64,000 nt of DNA from Lasiosphaeris hirsuta (GCA_030549175.1 JAUKUA010000001.1:1612001-1676000), one strand, 5' to 3'; shown: positions 1 through 10,656, counted from the first letter of the stretch. Notes: generated from the letters alone by a model not told the origin. Program-made: numbers and translations.

Positions 1-361
1 CAACGTTGGCGCTGCTGCAAAAGGAGTCAACCTGACAAACCTCAGTTCTGGCTGTTGCTCGTGAGCGCGGCCGATACCCAAGGCTCACGCCGAAGCAGCA
101 AAGAAGAAAAGAAGAATTGTTCTGCTAGGGCGGTCCAACTATCGCCATTCCTCTCGTCATCGGTCGCAAAGCGCCTTCTCAGCTGCCATATGAGCGCTCT
201 CCCGGCCTCGACCTGGAACTGCTGGGTTCGAATCCATCTTGATGTTTCCATCCCCGTGGAGGATGCACTGCGCGCCCAGTCATCCCGTTCCCCAGGCCGT
301 AATCCGCGGATCCCGCTGCCTCTCCACGTCGAGTTATTTGCTCTGTTGAGATCAACTCACA
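1..361. other. upstream region of the histidine kinase gene
   Basis: No gene is supported here. Short open frames occur on both strands, but none has recognisable protein content. The stretch probably carries the 5' untranslated region and promoter of the kinase that starts at 362; I see no clear TATA box. Confidence 0.5.
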
Positions 362-3300
362 ATGCATACCTCGTTCCTTGATACCGGCATTATCGATCTG
401 CTCGAGGCTGATCCTCGGCCGTCCTTCATCGTTGCGTTGACCCCGCACCCGCCTACTATTGTGTACACAAACCCGGCTTTTAGCGGGTACACCGGCCTTC
501 TTGACATCATTGCTGCCCACCGAGAGGACAATGGTCACCTCTGGGACTGGATTTCCGGCATCCCGTCGGACTCTGTACCCAAAGGCATCCCAATCGTCGC
601 CTCGTCCTTCGCCCATGCCAACATCTTCTGGACCAAGTCCGTTGTGCACGAGCAGATGGTGGTCGTAGGCGCAAACGAGCAGGCTCCGTCCTCTGAGCCC
701 CCGAGAAAGGTGCGCCTCGATGTCCCCGCCCGCGGCCGTGATGATAGCGCCTCGCCTCCGAGACGGGCCATGCCCGTCGACGAGACCATGGGGCTTAGCA
801 ACTCCCCCCTGCCCTCTCCCTCCACGCGGTCCAATTTGGCCGCCGAATTCGCCGCTATCCGCCGCGCAAAGTCTACACCTAGCTCCCTGCCTGCCAGCAT
901 AAGGCAGAACACAGTAGCGCCGCCAGAGCCGGTTCAACCTCCCCAGGCTGTACCACGCCCAGCTTCTGATCCTGGATGGATCTTGTCCGGCATGATCCCT
1001 GGTATGCCGCCCCTTAGCTATCTGTGTCCTCTTCCCACTGCCAGCACATATACGCACATGTATGTCGCGCAAGACGTCGGACACGAGCCTCCCACATGCA
1101 TTTTGGCATCCAAGTTGCTAACTTTCCCTGTCCAAGAACAACGGCCCTTTTGGGAGGTTATCCGCAATGTCAAATGGGAGGTAACCCATATCGGCCCCAT
1201 GACGTCTTGGCCACCGCGACTGGAGCAGACTTTCAACCAAATATTGGTCGACAGCCGCCCAATCGCCGTCTACTGGGGGTCAAACTTCACCACCATCTAC
1301 AATGAAGCGTTTAGCAAGCTCTGCGGCTCAAAGCATCCGGCCTTGCTCGGCTTGACGGTGGAAGATGCCTGGCCCGAAGCCGGCCGGCAGCTCAAGGAGA
1401 AGATGCATGCCATTGCATACAAGCAAAAGCCCCCCGAGGAAGACGAATGGAACTTTTTCATTGAACGGGAGTCCGACGTTCCAGGTGAACCAAACTGGCA
1501 GGAAGAGACATATCTCAGATGGTCTCTCAGTCCCATCATCGACAGCAACAATGAATGCGTCGGCTTTATGCATGCTATCGTGGATGCGACTAGCATGCGG
1601 CTGTGGGAACGCCGGATGCAGATGCTCATTGATCTGGGCGAGGTCTTGGTAACGGCTCGCGATGTCCAAAGCTACTGGGAGAAAACCATTCAGCAGCTCG
1701 GTACCGTTTCGCCCAGCTACGACATCCCGCTAGCTATTCTATATAGTGTTGAAGAGGACCCAGATGCGATAGCCACGGCGCCCCTGTCATGCGGCTCAAC
1801 CAAGATATGCCGACTGGCCGGGGCTTTGGGTGTGTCGGACGGTCACCCGATTGCGCCCCCCGTACTCAGCTTGCAGCCAGCAGACGAGGCATTATCAGCC
1901 TTGTTCCAGAAAGCGCTCTCGGCACATCATCCGTTCTTGCTGCAGAAGCAGGATAACAGTCTACCGAGAGCGCTCCTGGAAGGCCTGGAGTGGAGGGGAT
2001 TTGGTGACCCTTGCCGTGCCGCGGTGATTGTCCCTATCCGACCAACCAAAGAAGAAAATGTGATGGGGCTCCTTCTTCTTGGCCTTAATCCCAGGCGCCC
2101 GTATGACAACGACTATCGGCAATATATCTCGTTGCTCAGTCAGAAGCTAACCACTTCTCTGGCTTCCATTGTCCTGCTCGAGGAGGAGGCACGAAGAGGC
2201 CGCAATGCTGCCGAGCAGGCTGCTTACGACCAAGCCCAGCTCAAGGAGAAGCTCGCTGTCTCGACCCGGGAGGCAAACGAGTCAATCCAGATGTTTGAGA
2301 CTGTTGCCGAATTTGTCCCTGTTGGCATGTGCTTTGGTGACCATATGGGAAACCTCACTTTTGCGAATGACGCTTGGTACAAGATCACAGGCCACCCAGG
2401 TCCTGTGCCGATTAGCAACCAAAGCTTCCTCTCCTGTGTCAAGGAGGAAGACCGACCCGTTATCATCTCCGAGTACGAGAAGCTCAAGACTACCCGCAAC
2501 GTCGAGTTTGAGTTCCGGGTCAAGAGACTGGCGGACGTGGATATACCCGCGCCTCTTACTCGCAACTCTCCGAGCTTTGAGAAAGCAGGACTCGACTTCC
2601 ACCCGATTGGTGACAACAAGGAGCGCCATATTCTGGCAACTGCCGAGGCAGAGCGCGCTTCTGACGGCACCATCATTCGGGTCCTGACATGCCTGACGGA
2701 TGTGACGGCACATAAGCAGGTAGCGGAGGAAGCAGTGCGCCGTGCGCAGCAAGCAGAGAACCTCAAGCGCATGGCAGAATTTGCAACAGTTGGAATGTAC
2801 GACATGGATCTCGAGGGACGGCTTCTTGGAGCCAACAAAGTGTTCTTCGAGATGTGCGGGCTCCCGATAAGTGACCCAACGATTGCCACTGTCAAGCCCT
2901 GGGAGCAGTGCGTCTGGAAGGAAGACTACCCCCTCTTGAAAGAGAAAGCCAGGCAAATGGTTATTGAGGGCGTGGTTCAGAATGTCGAAGTCAGACTCAA
3001 GACGACATGGAACGCGGAAGATGGCGCGGGACATGAAGTTGTCGTGCCGCGATGGGTCCAGGCGACTCTAATGCCAGTAAAAACAACGGAAGGGACTATA
3101 GCAAGCTTTACGGGTTGCCTGAGCGACGTCTCGTTACAAAGATGGCAACTAGAGAGAGAGAAGCAGCGCAAAGAGGAGGCTATCGAATCCAAGCGTCAGC
3201 AGGAAAATTTTATTGACATGACGTCTCACGAGATGCGCAACCCCTTGAGCGCGATTATCCACTGCGCTGATGCTATCACGGCTACGCTCACTCGAGTCCA

Positions 3301-4822
3301 AGAACTTGTCAACGGCGAGCCTCATGGCGACACGGCGACGGCACTCAGCCACGGAAACAGCATGGGCACACTGGCTCTAAGAGAGCAACTTGATCCGCAA
3401 GCCGAAGTGCGAGCCCTTGTCGAAAACTGTATCGACAGCGCCGAGACAATCGTTGGGTGCGCACAACATCAGAAACGGATCGTAGACGACATTCTGACAA
3501 TGTCGAAGCTAGATTCGAAGCTTCTTGCCATTACGCCTATTACCGTCAACCCGATACAGATGGTGCAGGAAGCCCTCAAGATGTTCGAGGTTGAAGCTCG
3601 CCGAGTTGACATTCACTTGAGCATGGTTGTGGACCGGTCCTATCGCGATCTCGGAATCAGATATCTTGACTTTGACCCGTCCCGTCTCAAACAGGTGCTC
3701 ATCAATCTACTCACCAATGCACTCAAATTCACAAAGACCGGCCCGACCCGTAATGTCTCGGTGGCTATCAGTGCAAGTCTCACCCGGCCGAGCGAGGCGA
3801 CGAGTTCGGTCCAGTTTATCCCGCGGTCCCAAGAGGGCGGTGTCGAGGACTCGCAACGAGATCTATGCAACCGTGCTGACTCGGTCTTTCTAATGTTCGA
3901 GGTCAAGGACACGGGCCAGGGCCTGACCGAGGAAGAGAAGAAGAGTTTGTTCCAGCGGTTTGTGCAGGCGTCAAGCCGCACCCACGTCAAGTACGGCGGT
4001 TCTGGTCTTGGCCTTTTTATCAGTCGGCGTTTGACAGAGCTGCAGAACGGCGCGATTGGCGTGGCGAGCCAGCCTGGCGTGGGCAGCACGTTTGCCTTCT
4101 ATATCGAGGCGAATATTCCGGCAGGCACCTCAATCCGCGACGCCGAGGCAAGTGCAGCTGCGATAAAAGCTGCCATATCTGGCTTACGAGTCACCCAGAG
4201 CACAACAGGAGGCCGCAGGCAGCACTCTCCAAGCACAGCCAGTGGCTCGACAACCCCGTCGAGTGGCACACAGCGGCAGAGCCCGATAACGGCGAGCCCA
4301 ATTAGCGTGCTTGGTCCAGGGCTGCCACCGCAGATTAAGGGTGTTCTTGTTGTTGAGGACAACCTCACTAACCAACAAATCACACGGCGCGGGCTTCTGA
4401 ACATGGGCTTCACGGTTGACGTGGCGAATCACGGGGTTGAATGCTTGGACAAGCTGCGGCGGACGGACAGATTTGTGGGTGGTGGCAAGGGCATCACGTC
4501 CGTCAACCGGAGAGAGCAGACGTTCCCTCTCTCCATCATCTTAATGGACATAGAAATGCCTATCCAGGACGGCCTGACGTGCACGCGGAACATACGAGAG
4601 CTTGAGCGCGAGGGCAAGATAAGAGGCGGACGGCTTCCTATCATTGCTGTCAGCGCGAATGCGCGGATGGAGCAGATAATGGAAGCCAAGGCGGCCGGGT
4701 GCGATGACGTGCTCGTCAAGCCATACCGCATGCCGGAACTGTTGGAGAAGATGCGAATTGTGATGGGAACGGTGGCGGCGTTGGAGGAGCCTCTGTGCGA
4801 CATATCGTCTTTTATGGGCTAA
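362..4822 (+). CDS. PAS-domain hybrid sensor histidine kinase
   Basis: Single-exon gene of 1486 aa. It is a two-component phosphorelay sensor that should autophosphorylate on His and pass phosphate to its own receiver and then to an HPt protein. A PAS-like segment lies near residues 15-60, a long region that may hold a GAF-like fold near 420-610, and two PAS domains near 643-780 and 803-930. The HisKA dimerisation domain has the H-box DMTSHEMRNPLSAI with His at about 956. The ATPase domain spans about 1100-1250 with an N-box (LINLLTNALKF) and G-boxes (VKDTGQG, GGSGLGLF). The receiver spans about 1325-1470 with ILMDIEMP (phospho-Asp about 1396) and a conserved Lys in LVKPY. No signal peptide or membrane segment is evident, so a cytosolic sensor is likely. 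The catalytic residues look intact. The ligand and exact HHK group cannot be told from sequence alone. Confidence 0.93.
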   Translation: MHTSFLDTGIIDLLEADPRPSFIVALTPHPPTIVYTNPAFSGYTGLLDIIAAHREDNGHLWDWISGIPSDSVPKGIPIVASSFAHANIFWTKSVVHEQMVVVGANEQAPSSEPPRKVRLDVPARGRDDSASPPRRAMPVDETMGLSNSPLPSPSTRSNLAAEFAAIRRAKSTPSSLPASIRQNTVAPPEPVQPPQAVPRPASDPGWILSGMIPGMPPLSYLCPLPTASTYTHMYVAQDVGHEPPTCILASKLLTFPVQEQRPFWEVIRNVKWEVTHIGPMTSWPPRLEQTFNQILVDSRPIAVYWGSNFTTIYNEAFSKLCGSKHPALLGLTVEDAWPEAGRQLKEKMHAIAYKQKPPEEDEWNFFIERESDVPGEPNWQEETYLRWSLSPIIDSNNECVGFMHAIVDATSMRLWERRMQMLIDLGEVLVTARDVQSYWEKTIQQLGTVSPSYDIPLAILYSVEEDPDAIATAPLSCGSTKICRLAGALGVSDGHPIAPPVLSLQPADEALSALFQKALSAHHPFLLQKQDNSLPRALLEGLEWRGFGDPCRAAVIVPIRPTKEENVMGLLLLGLNPRRPYDNDYRQYISLLSQKLTTSLASIVLLEEEARRGRNAAEQAAYDQAQLKEKLAVSTREANESIQMFETVAEFVPVGMCFGDHMGNLTFANDAWYKITGHPGPVPISNQSFLSCVKEEDRPVIISEYEKLKTTRNVEFEFRVKRLADVDIPAPLTRNSPSFEKAGLDFHPIGDNKERHILATAEAERASDGTIIRVLTCLTDVTAHKQVAEEAVRRAQQAENLKRMAEFATVGMYDMDLEGRLLGANKVFFEMCGLPISDPTIATVKPWEQCVWKEDYPLLKEKARQMVIEGVVQNVEVRLKTTWNAEDGAGHEVVVPRWVQATLMPVKTTEGTIASFTGCLSDVSLQRWQLEREKQRKEEAIESKRQQENFIDMTSHEMRNPLSAIIHCADAITATLTRVQELVNGEPHGDTATALSHGNSMGTLALREQLDPQAEVRALVENCIDSAETIVGCAQHQKRIVDDILTMSKLDSKLLAITPITVNPIQMVQEALKMFEVEARRVDIHLSMVVDRSYRDLGIRYLDFDPSRLKQVLINLLTNALKFTKTGPTRNVSVAISASLTRPSEATSSVQFIPRSQEGGVEDSQRDLCNRADSVFLMFEVKDTGQGLTEEEKKSLFQRFVQASSRTHVKYGGSGLGLFISRRLTELQNGAIGVASQPGVGSTFAFYIEANIPAGTSIRDAEASAAAIKAAISGLRVTQSTTGGRRQHSPSTASGSTTPSSGTQRQSPITASPISVLGPGLPPQIKGVLVVEDNLTNQQITRRGLLNMGFTVDVANHGVECLDKLRRTDRFVGGGKGITSVNRREQTFPLSIILMDIEMPIQDGLTCTRNIRELEREGKIRGGRLPIIAVSANARMEQIMEAKAAGCDDVLVKPYRMPELLEKMRIVMGTVAALEEPLCDISSFMG

Positions 4823-4837
4823 AACCAGGCGCAAAAA

Positions 4838-4866
4838 GGGGGGGGAGGGGGAGGGGGGATTGGGGG
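4838..4866 (+). repeat. G-run cluster (G-quadruplex motif) just after the kinase stop
   Basis: Four G runs of 8, 5, 6 and 5 bases are separated by loops of 1, 1 and 3 bases, starting 16 bases after the kinase stop codon on its sense strand. It fits the classical G-quadruplex pattern and would lie in the 3' untranslated RNA. Confidence 0.7.
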
Positions 4867-5963
4867 TGTGGTTCATTTACTAGCAACAGCACAGATTTTT
4901 GTTTTGGACTCTGAGTGACGGGGTAGAGTTGGATACCCATGCCTACCTACCTCGCTGTCGCGGGTGGGTTATGATTCGATCGCACTCGAAGACGCGCGTT
5001 CGACTTTGGGCACTGCGGAATGCTTTTGTTGTGGGCGGAATGGATTGGGCAAGCTGGGGGACCTGGGGAGAGCCGGTGGCTCTGAGAGGCCAAGGCTGGT
5101 CGGGAGTGCGATGCATGTCTCGGCTGGTAGCTCCGCTTCGGGATGGTGACTCTCCATGCAAGAGGATTAGTAGACGGATTGATACACGCATTGGTACACC
5201 TAAGTAGACAGGTAGACAGGCAGAGACTGAGATTACAATGGCAAAGCAAGAGGCCGCTCGTTAGGCCCTGGCTAAGGTCCGTCACGCCGCGATTTGACTG
5301 TGTGGCTTGCTTCTCATGGAAACGTGCGCCTCGTGCCGCAAGCAAGAAGCAGGTAGGCGCCACCGCGCCGCCCGCGGGCGTTACCCACGTTCCGGCCGTG
5401 AGTGGACACAGTTAGGACATCGGTCTGTAGGGACGTAATCAGTAGCGCGGATTGCTCGATCCGGGGGAAGTCAGTTTTGCGCGCTATAATGCCGTTCGAT
5501 GCGCGATGCGAAGTTTGGTTTCCCAATGGGACGGACATTAAAATTGGCGTTGCGCTAGCGTTGGTGCCGAACATGGCCAAGGTACCTTGAGTCCTGGAAG
5601 TGTGTTTTGTACGGAGCAACATACTCTCGTACGGAGCACACCACCTCGACACGTCATTGCAGGCTTCGTTGCAGCCATGGAGCTTGGGGATGCAGCTCAC
5701 GCCGACCTGGCAGCCGTCTCTCTTTCTCGCTCTCTGAGGAATGGAGTTGAGATGCAACATATTGTCGATTTTCCTTTTCAGGAGTAAGGTGGATGGGTGG
5801 TGAGGGTTGGTAAATCCAGGGGGCGAACGTGGGGGGAGGGTGTCGTGGTGTGTGCGGTTCAGCTGTACTTCGTAACAATAATGTTTTGTTTATTACCTGT
5901 GCCGTATTTTTGCCAGCGCTAGGGCCGGATCGGGCGAAGCGACATCTGGGGAAGGAGGGTTCA

Positions 5964-5992
5964 GGGGTGAGGGGTGAGGGTTGGGGTTGGGG
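5964..5992 (+). repeat. G-rich tract, quadruplex-capable
   Basis: Five G runs of 3-4 bases separated by TGA or TT spacers. The last part has a TTGGGG-like rhythm resembling some telomere repeats, but there are only two such units, so this is not a telomere array. It lies about 0.9 kb upstream of the Dabb gene. Confidence 0.55.
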
Positions 5993-6742
5993 AGGTGTGC
6001 GGCCGGCAGCGGGGGGGCACGGTTATGACCTATCGAGGGGCAGGATGGAGGGGATAGAGGGACATGGGAAGGGGATTGGAATTATGGTTTACGCCGGCAC
6101 GCGCGAATGCGGTAACCTATCCAGACCAGACCCGGGCGAGGGACGCTACCTCACCTCAGATGCTAGGTCCGATGCACACGGCGGGTGTGTGAAGGGGAGG
6201 GGAAGGGGTTTGATTACATTCGAGGGTATTGCATTTGGGAGCTTCCTTGGGAGGCACTTGGGAGCGATATTTTGGTCGCATTGGCTTGGGAGCGTCTCGG
6301 GCCCGAAGGTTGGATCGGCTGTAGCCGGTCGAGGGTGAGTGGCCCCAGCCCAAGGGCAAGAGCAGGGCAAAGAGCAGGGCAGGCAGGAACAGAGGGGCAA
6401 GCCGTCCCTGCCGAGCCATTGCCAGAGACACACATGGTCTCTGCTGCCAGTCGTCTGTCATCAGTCCGGACGGGAATAGGAAACCGGACTCTGCCCTTTC
6501 TTTCTCTTGTGGCGTGGCCTTGTACTTCCCGATCCTCACTCCCCCCTGCCATGCGTGCTATGCGCTTGCAAATCTATTGGAGGGCTAGCCACGAAGTAGC
6601 TTTATCTCATCACCTAACTCGCCGGCCGGTGTGTCGTGGACCCGAGGACCAGAGCAGGGACCGCGGCAGGGAGACCCATCAAGTCTGTCTCCCTGTCGAG
6701 TGCCCGGAACGTACGCTATGTATGGAACCGGCACCCCAGGAC

Positions 6743-6748
6743 TATAAA
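6743..6748 (+). promoter_or_regulatory. TATA box of the Dabb-domain gene
   Basis: A TATAAA hexamer lies 128 bases upstream of the ATG at 6876, a plausible spacing for a fungal gene with a short leader. A canonical TATA fits an inducible (stress-type) gene. Confidence 0.6.
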
Positions 6749-6875
6749 TCCAGGGGCCCGGCTCCCTCGCTTCTAACCGTTGGGTCTTCAAATTGGCAAA
6801 GAACTTGGCAAAGAACGAGAGATAGATCGACAACACACTCGACTTATCAGGATACATCAACAAGAAGCAGACATC

Positions 6876-7467
6876 ATGGCCAGCTACGTGAACCGAATCA
6901 CCATGTTCAAGGTCCCCGACCCGGAGAACCAAAGACGCCTCTTGGATGCCTATCAGGCCCTGGCAAACAGCCAGCAAAAGGTATGTTGTGCTGGTTCGAT
7001 CCTTCTCTTCCTTCCTCCATTTGATCCCGGCTGTGACCAAACATCCCCGTGGAGATCACGGCAGTTAGTTTTGCGTTGCTTGGCGAATCCCCTGGCGGGC
7101 CCGCCTTGCTTACTGTCTCACCCCGACGGAGATATAAGAGTTGCCAGCTAATCTATCCGCGTGCCTCTCTACTAGGGCGGCGAGCCATACATCCTCTCGT
7201 ATGTCACGAATCTATTCCTCTCTTTGCTGCCCATGACCCAGAGACGTCAGCAACTGACGCGTTTCTTGACCCAACAGTGCTCAGGCTTCCTTGACCAAGG
7301 GTGACCCGCGATGCAGAGGATACACCGTCGTGGCTCAGACTGGATTTGCGAGCCTCGATGACATGAAGTACTACGACACCGAGTGCCCAGCACACGCTAT
7401 TGTCAAGAAGACTGCCGGCTCCTTGGGCCTCTCTGAGCCGCCTCTTGTGGTCTACTATGAGATGTAA
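6876..7467 (+). CDS. Dabb (stress-responsive A/B barrel) domain protein
   Basis: Exons 6876-6980, 7176-7198 and 7278-7467 give 318 coding bases, 105 aa. The 23-base middle exon is supported because the join reads GEPYILS, matching the start of the second strand in fungal Dabb proteins. The protein begins MASYVNRITMFKVP and ends in a hydrophobic strand (VVYYEM); this size and pattern match small fungal dimeric ferredoxin-like alpha/beta barrel proteins. Intron ends are GTATGT...TAG and GTATGT...CAG. The family includes stress-induced proteins and a few small enzymes; no specific reaction can be assigned. It runs tail-to-tail with the SRPBCC gene, with 265 bases between stops. Confidence 0.88.
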
Positions 7468-7732
7468 AGCACCCGGCCACATCTCAGGTGACGGGAATTA
7501 CGAGACTGTACGCTGGTTAATGGATGAAACTGTATGATTAGGCCAGCCGGCGAATGCTTCCGGCACGCTGAAGGGGCAGGAGGAAATTTAGATGAACCAT
7601 AATTGAACATTGATACTCCAACCACAAGATACCTAGGTACTGCGTAACACCGGTCAATAGCAGGAATCCAAACACCAAACTGTGCATCAAAACAAGCCAT
7701 GACCGAAACAGCTGCCGGATCCTACAACAAAC

Positions 7733-8461
7733 CTACACCCTCCCTCCTTTGGCCTTCTCCTCTGCCCATCTCTTCAACTCCTCCATCGACCGACCAAACC
7801 CGTCTCTCATCTTCTCGCCCACGGCAAGCTTCACCACCGGCGCCAGCACGCCATGGAATGTCTCCCAGTTGAAGTACTCCGTCTCCACGCCCCCATCCGG
7901 CCCCACAACCTCGATCAGTTCCGTCACCCGCTCGCATCGCAGCGCCCACACGGGCGTCAACGGAGTCGGGCGCGCCCGCCACGCGATGCGCCAGCCCTTC
8001 CGCGCGGGATACGCCCCATCAGCGGCGGCGGGCTCGTCGATGGGCTCGAGCACGCTAAGCTCCTCGGGCGTGGGGCGTCCGGCGGCGGTGGGTGGTGCCG
8101 ACGCGTCCATGAAGACGTGCAGAGTGAGGAGTGTCCCGAGGTTGAGGCGGGGGAGGTCTGCCTCAGGGGTGCAGGGGGGCTGCGAGTCGATGCCGACGCT
8201 GCGGACGAAGCTGTTCCAGGCGGGGTCTAGTCACATGGTGTTAGGATGTGCATACATGTGCAAGCAAGGTAGATAATGATGTGGTGGTGGGGGTTTACAG
8301 TCGGCGACATCGCGGAGGATGTCGAGCACCTAGCGGGACGAGGCCGCGATGCGGGTTGAGCAGGCGGCGGTGAAGAAGCCGCCTAAGCCGTACGACGGGG
8401 TGGGGATTGGTGGCAGGGAGAGTGTCGCTGTGGTGCTGCGCGGGATTGGCGGTGGGGCCAT
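7733..8461 (-). pseudogene. SRPBCC (START-like) domain protein with an in-frame stop
   Basis: Exons 8299-8461 and 7733-8226 (intron 8227-8298, GTAAAC...CTAG) give 657 bases, a 218-aa frame with one internal TAG. The frame holds the typical SRPBCC start (STRIAA, then VLDILRDVADYPAWNSFV), an arginine-rich central strand (WRIAWRARP) and a C-terminal helix (MRDGFGRSMEELKRWA). These domains form a hydrophobic cup for lipid-like ligands; many fungal members are uncharacterised. The TAG lies at 8330-8332, directly before the conserved VLDIL helix, so translation would stop near codon 44. An intron removing the stop (donor near 8400, acceptor at the TAG itself) would also remove conserved residues, so I think it unlikely. 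The rest of the frame is clean, so the change is recent or a sequencing error. Confidence 0.7.
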
Positions 8462-10656
8462 GGTGACGGTGCGCTGGTGGTGATTTGTTTACATGTTTAC
8501 CTAGGTAAAGGCCTTGAATGACCTCACACGATTCGTTGCGTTCGGTCGCAGGTTACGTGTGACGATGTGCTCTGTGTGCTGTCCACCGTGTTGCTGCTGC
8601 AAGTCGGACGCGCTATTTTTAGGGCTGCCTTCTCAAAACGTCATATATTTGTGTCGATCCTCGGTCGAAACTGAAGCTTTTCGAAGGGGTTGGATGTTCT
8701 CGCGCGGAAACGCATTCGTTGTCTTGCAGCGTCACGCTTTTGATCCCCATGTCCAAGCTCTAACAGGCCGCAGCGGCCGTCTCTGCCAAAAACCACCTTC
8801 CACCGTTAGTGAACCAAGTCGTACCGTCAAGCCCGTGGCCAACCCGCCTGCCTCAACTCTCCAAAACACAACTACGAAAATTCGGCCGAGTCGACCGAGT
8901 GCTCTACCAGTATTCGTGGCTCGTCGCTCCAAAGTCGACCATGATTCGCCCTTTTTTTCTTCTCGTGATGCGTCAGCCGGCTGCAGCGGGGATGGCCTAA
9001 TCGTCTCTACTACAGGCCGCGTCGCTGCCTCAAACATCTTCCCCATCACAGCCCGGACCCCTTTTCGTCCACTCGCTCCCCTGTACGCTCAGGGCGCAGC
9101 GCCGGCAAGTTTCGGCGCAGCCGTTGAATGGAACACACAAAAGCTCCGAACAGAAGTTGCCATGACAAGCCGCCCTGTCTCATCCTCTCGCTCACCCTCT
9201 GGTCTCTGCAAAAGCAAAATCTGACAGACGCCCCGCCGGGCCGGCCGCGTCACGGCCGGAGCGGAGAAGCACCGATGAGACCAATATGGGCTATGATCTT
9301 CGGATGGCAGCTCTCGCAAGCTGCGCTGTGGCACCACGTCTCCTGCTCCCCCCTCCACCCCGCCGGGCCATCATCAATCCGGCCGAGAGTACAATCCAAC
9401 CTTGGTTTGCTTGTTAGCGCGTGACCTTTTCTCCAGGATCCAAAGGAATATCGCAGTTCTGGAAAGGCCTTTCAAAATTGAGAAAAGGCATGTTTGGCGG
9501 TTTATAAGGCTTTTCCACCATCAAAAAAGGCATCCGTGTCACTACAAAGGCCGCTCTGGTATTTAGGAAGAGGCCCTTTCCCGTTTCCATTACGGGCTTT
9601 GAAGTCCCACGCCAACAAACAAGGTTGGACTGTACATCGATATACCTTGGCCGTGCGTTGCACAGCTTGACCTGTGTCTCAATGTCTCCTCCCTGCCTGC
9701 CAATCCCCGTCTTCCCTCACTCACAACTTTCACACTCGACACAAAACACGCCCCTTGACCGGTATGCTTTCTCTATCCTAAGCCTCTCGTGTTCAGATTA
9801 CCTTGTCCCCTCGAATCTGGCCGTGTGAATATCTGACAGCAATATGAGCCGACCTCATGTTACCGGCGTCGTGCCTACAATTCTCTCATGCGAGACAGGT
9901 AGGCAGGTGGCCTAACAGGTGTCTTGGGTAACAGTTTGCAGACCTGGCTTTGAGGTACGTAAGAATGTTCGCACGGAACCTTTCCTCCGCGGCATCGGTG
10001 TTTGCGCCGCGCCTCGTGCTTTTCCAGCATCCAGGACCGTAACGGAGATAATACTGTTGGGAAAGGGGCGTTTTTTCCAGAAGGGCTGGATTCCAGTATA
10101 GCTATTGCCAGTCATCGGAACAAGGATTCGGCAATTTCCCACATGCCGAGAGAGAAGACGGAAGCCCTGTTTTCCGCCGATTTCTGCAAAGGGCGTGTAT
10201 TGTCATGATCACGGCAAGGCGGCCCTCCCTCCAAGCGGCGGCCCAGGGACTTGAACGAGAACAAAGGCCAACTAGACTAACAGAGAGGAGTAGACTACTT
10301 TTTGTACAAGTAGCCCGGTGAAACAGTGGCATCTCCAATTCGATGAATATTTGTGTATTTGCCAACACTTTCTCGACAACCGACACATCTGCCTACTCTC
10401 AATAACTCTAAACGCCAAGAAAAAGAAAGTTATCATCACCTAGCTAACTTAGGAAACGCCTCGCAACAAGTTAACGGCTCCAAAATAACGCCCCCATAGT
10501 GAAGATATAAACGAAACCCCCAAGACTAAACACCCAGCTATACGTATCCTAACACCTGGCCTGTCTCGAATGGACCACTGCGTAAAGAAATCTCGCCCCT
10601 AAAAGAGGAATGAATGTCCTGGAGTGCCCAAATAAACGCCTCTTAGAGATCCCGCC
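8462..10656. other. intergenic region with a MITE-like element
   Basis: No gene is supported. The longest open frame (8514-9224, +) has low-complexity composition and no recognisable domain. The only structured item is the inverted-repeat element at 9392-9632. Confidence 0.55.
9392..9632 (+). mobile_element. MITE-like element, copy 1
   Basis: A 241-base element with imperfect terminal inverted repeats. The left end reads CAATCCAACCTTGG then TTGTTAGCGCGTGAC; the reverse complement of the right end reads CAGTCCAACCTTG then TTTGTTGGCGTGGGAC. It is flanked by TA on both sides (9390-9391 and 9633-9634), as expected for a Tc1/mariner-type target duplication. There is no coding capacity. A diverged relative lies at 30491-30691 in the same orientation, sharing an inner GGAAAGGCCTTT block and the right-hand end. 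Confidence 0.7.

Larger units (their letters stand above)
4823..6875. other. intergenic region without supported gene
   Basis: Two kilobases between the kinase and the Dabb gene. I see no protein-coding signal beyond chance open frames. It contains the G-run cluster after 4838, a second G-rich stretch at 5964-5992 and the TATA box of the next gene at 6743. Confidence 0.6.

Noticed and set aside
179..1084. 301-aa open frame on the minus strand overlapping the kinase start
   Set aside because: It is antisense to a clear histidine kinase and is rich in Gly/Arg with no domain; it mirrors GC-rich codon use.
5976..5992. Telomere-like TTGGGG rhythm
   Set aside because: Only two units; fungal telomeres normally use TTAGGG, and genes lie on both sides.
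8514..9224. 236-aa open frame on the plus strand
   Set aside because: No motif, Cys/Ser/Pro-rich random composition, overlapping frames on the other strand.
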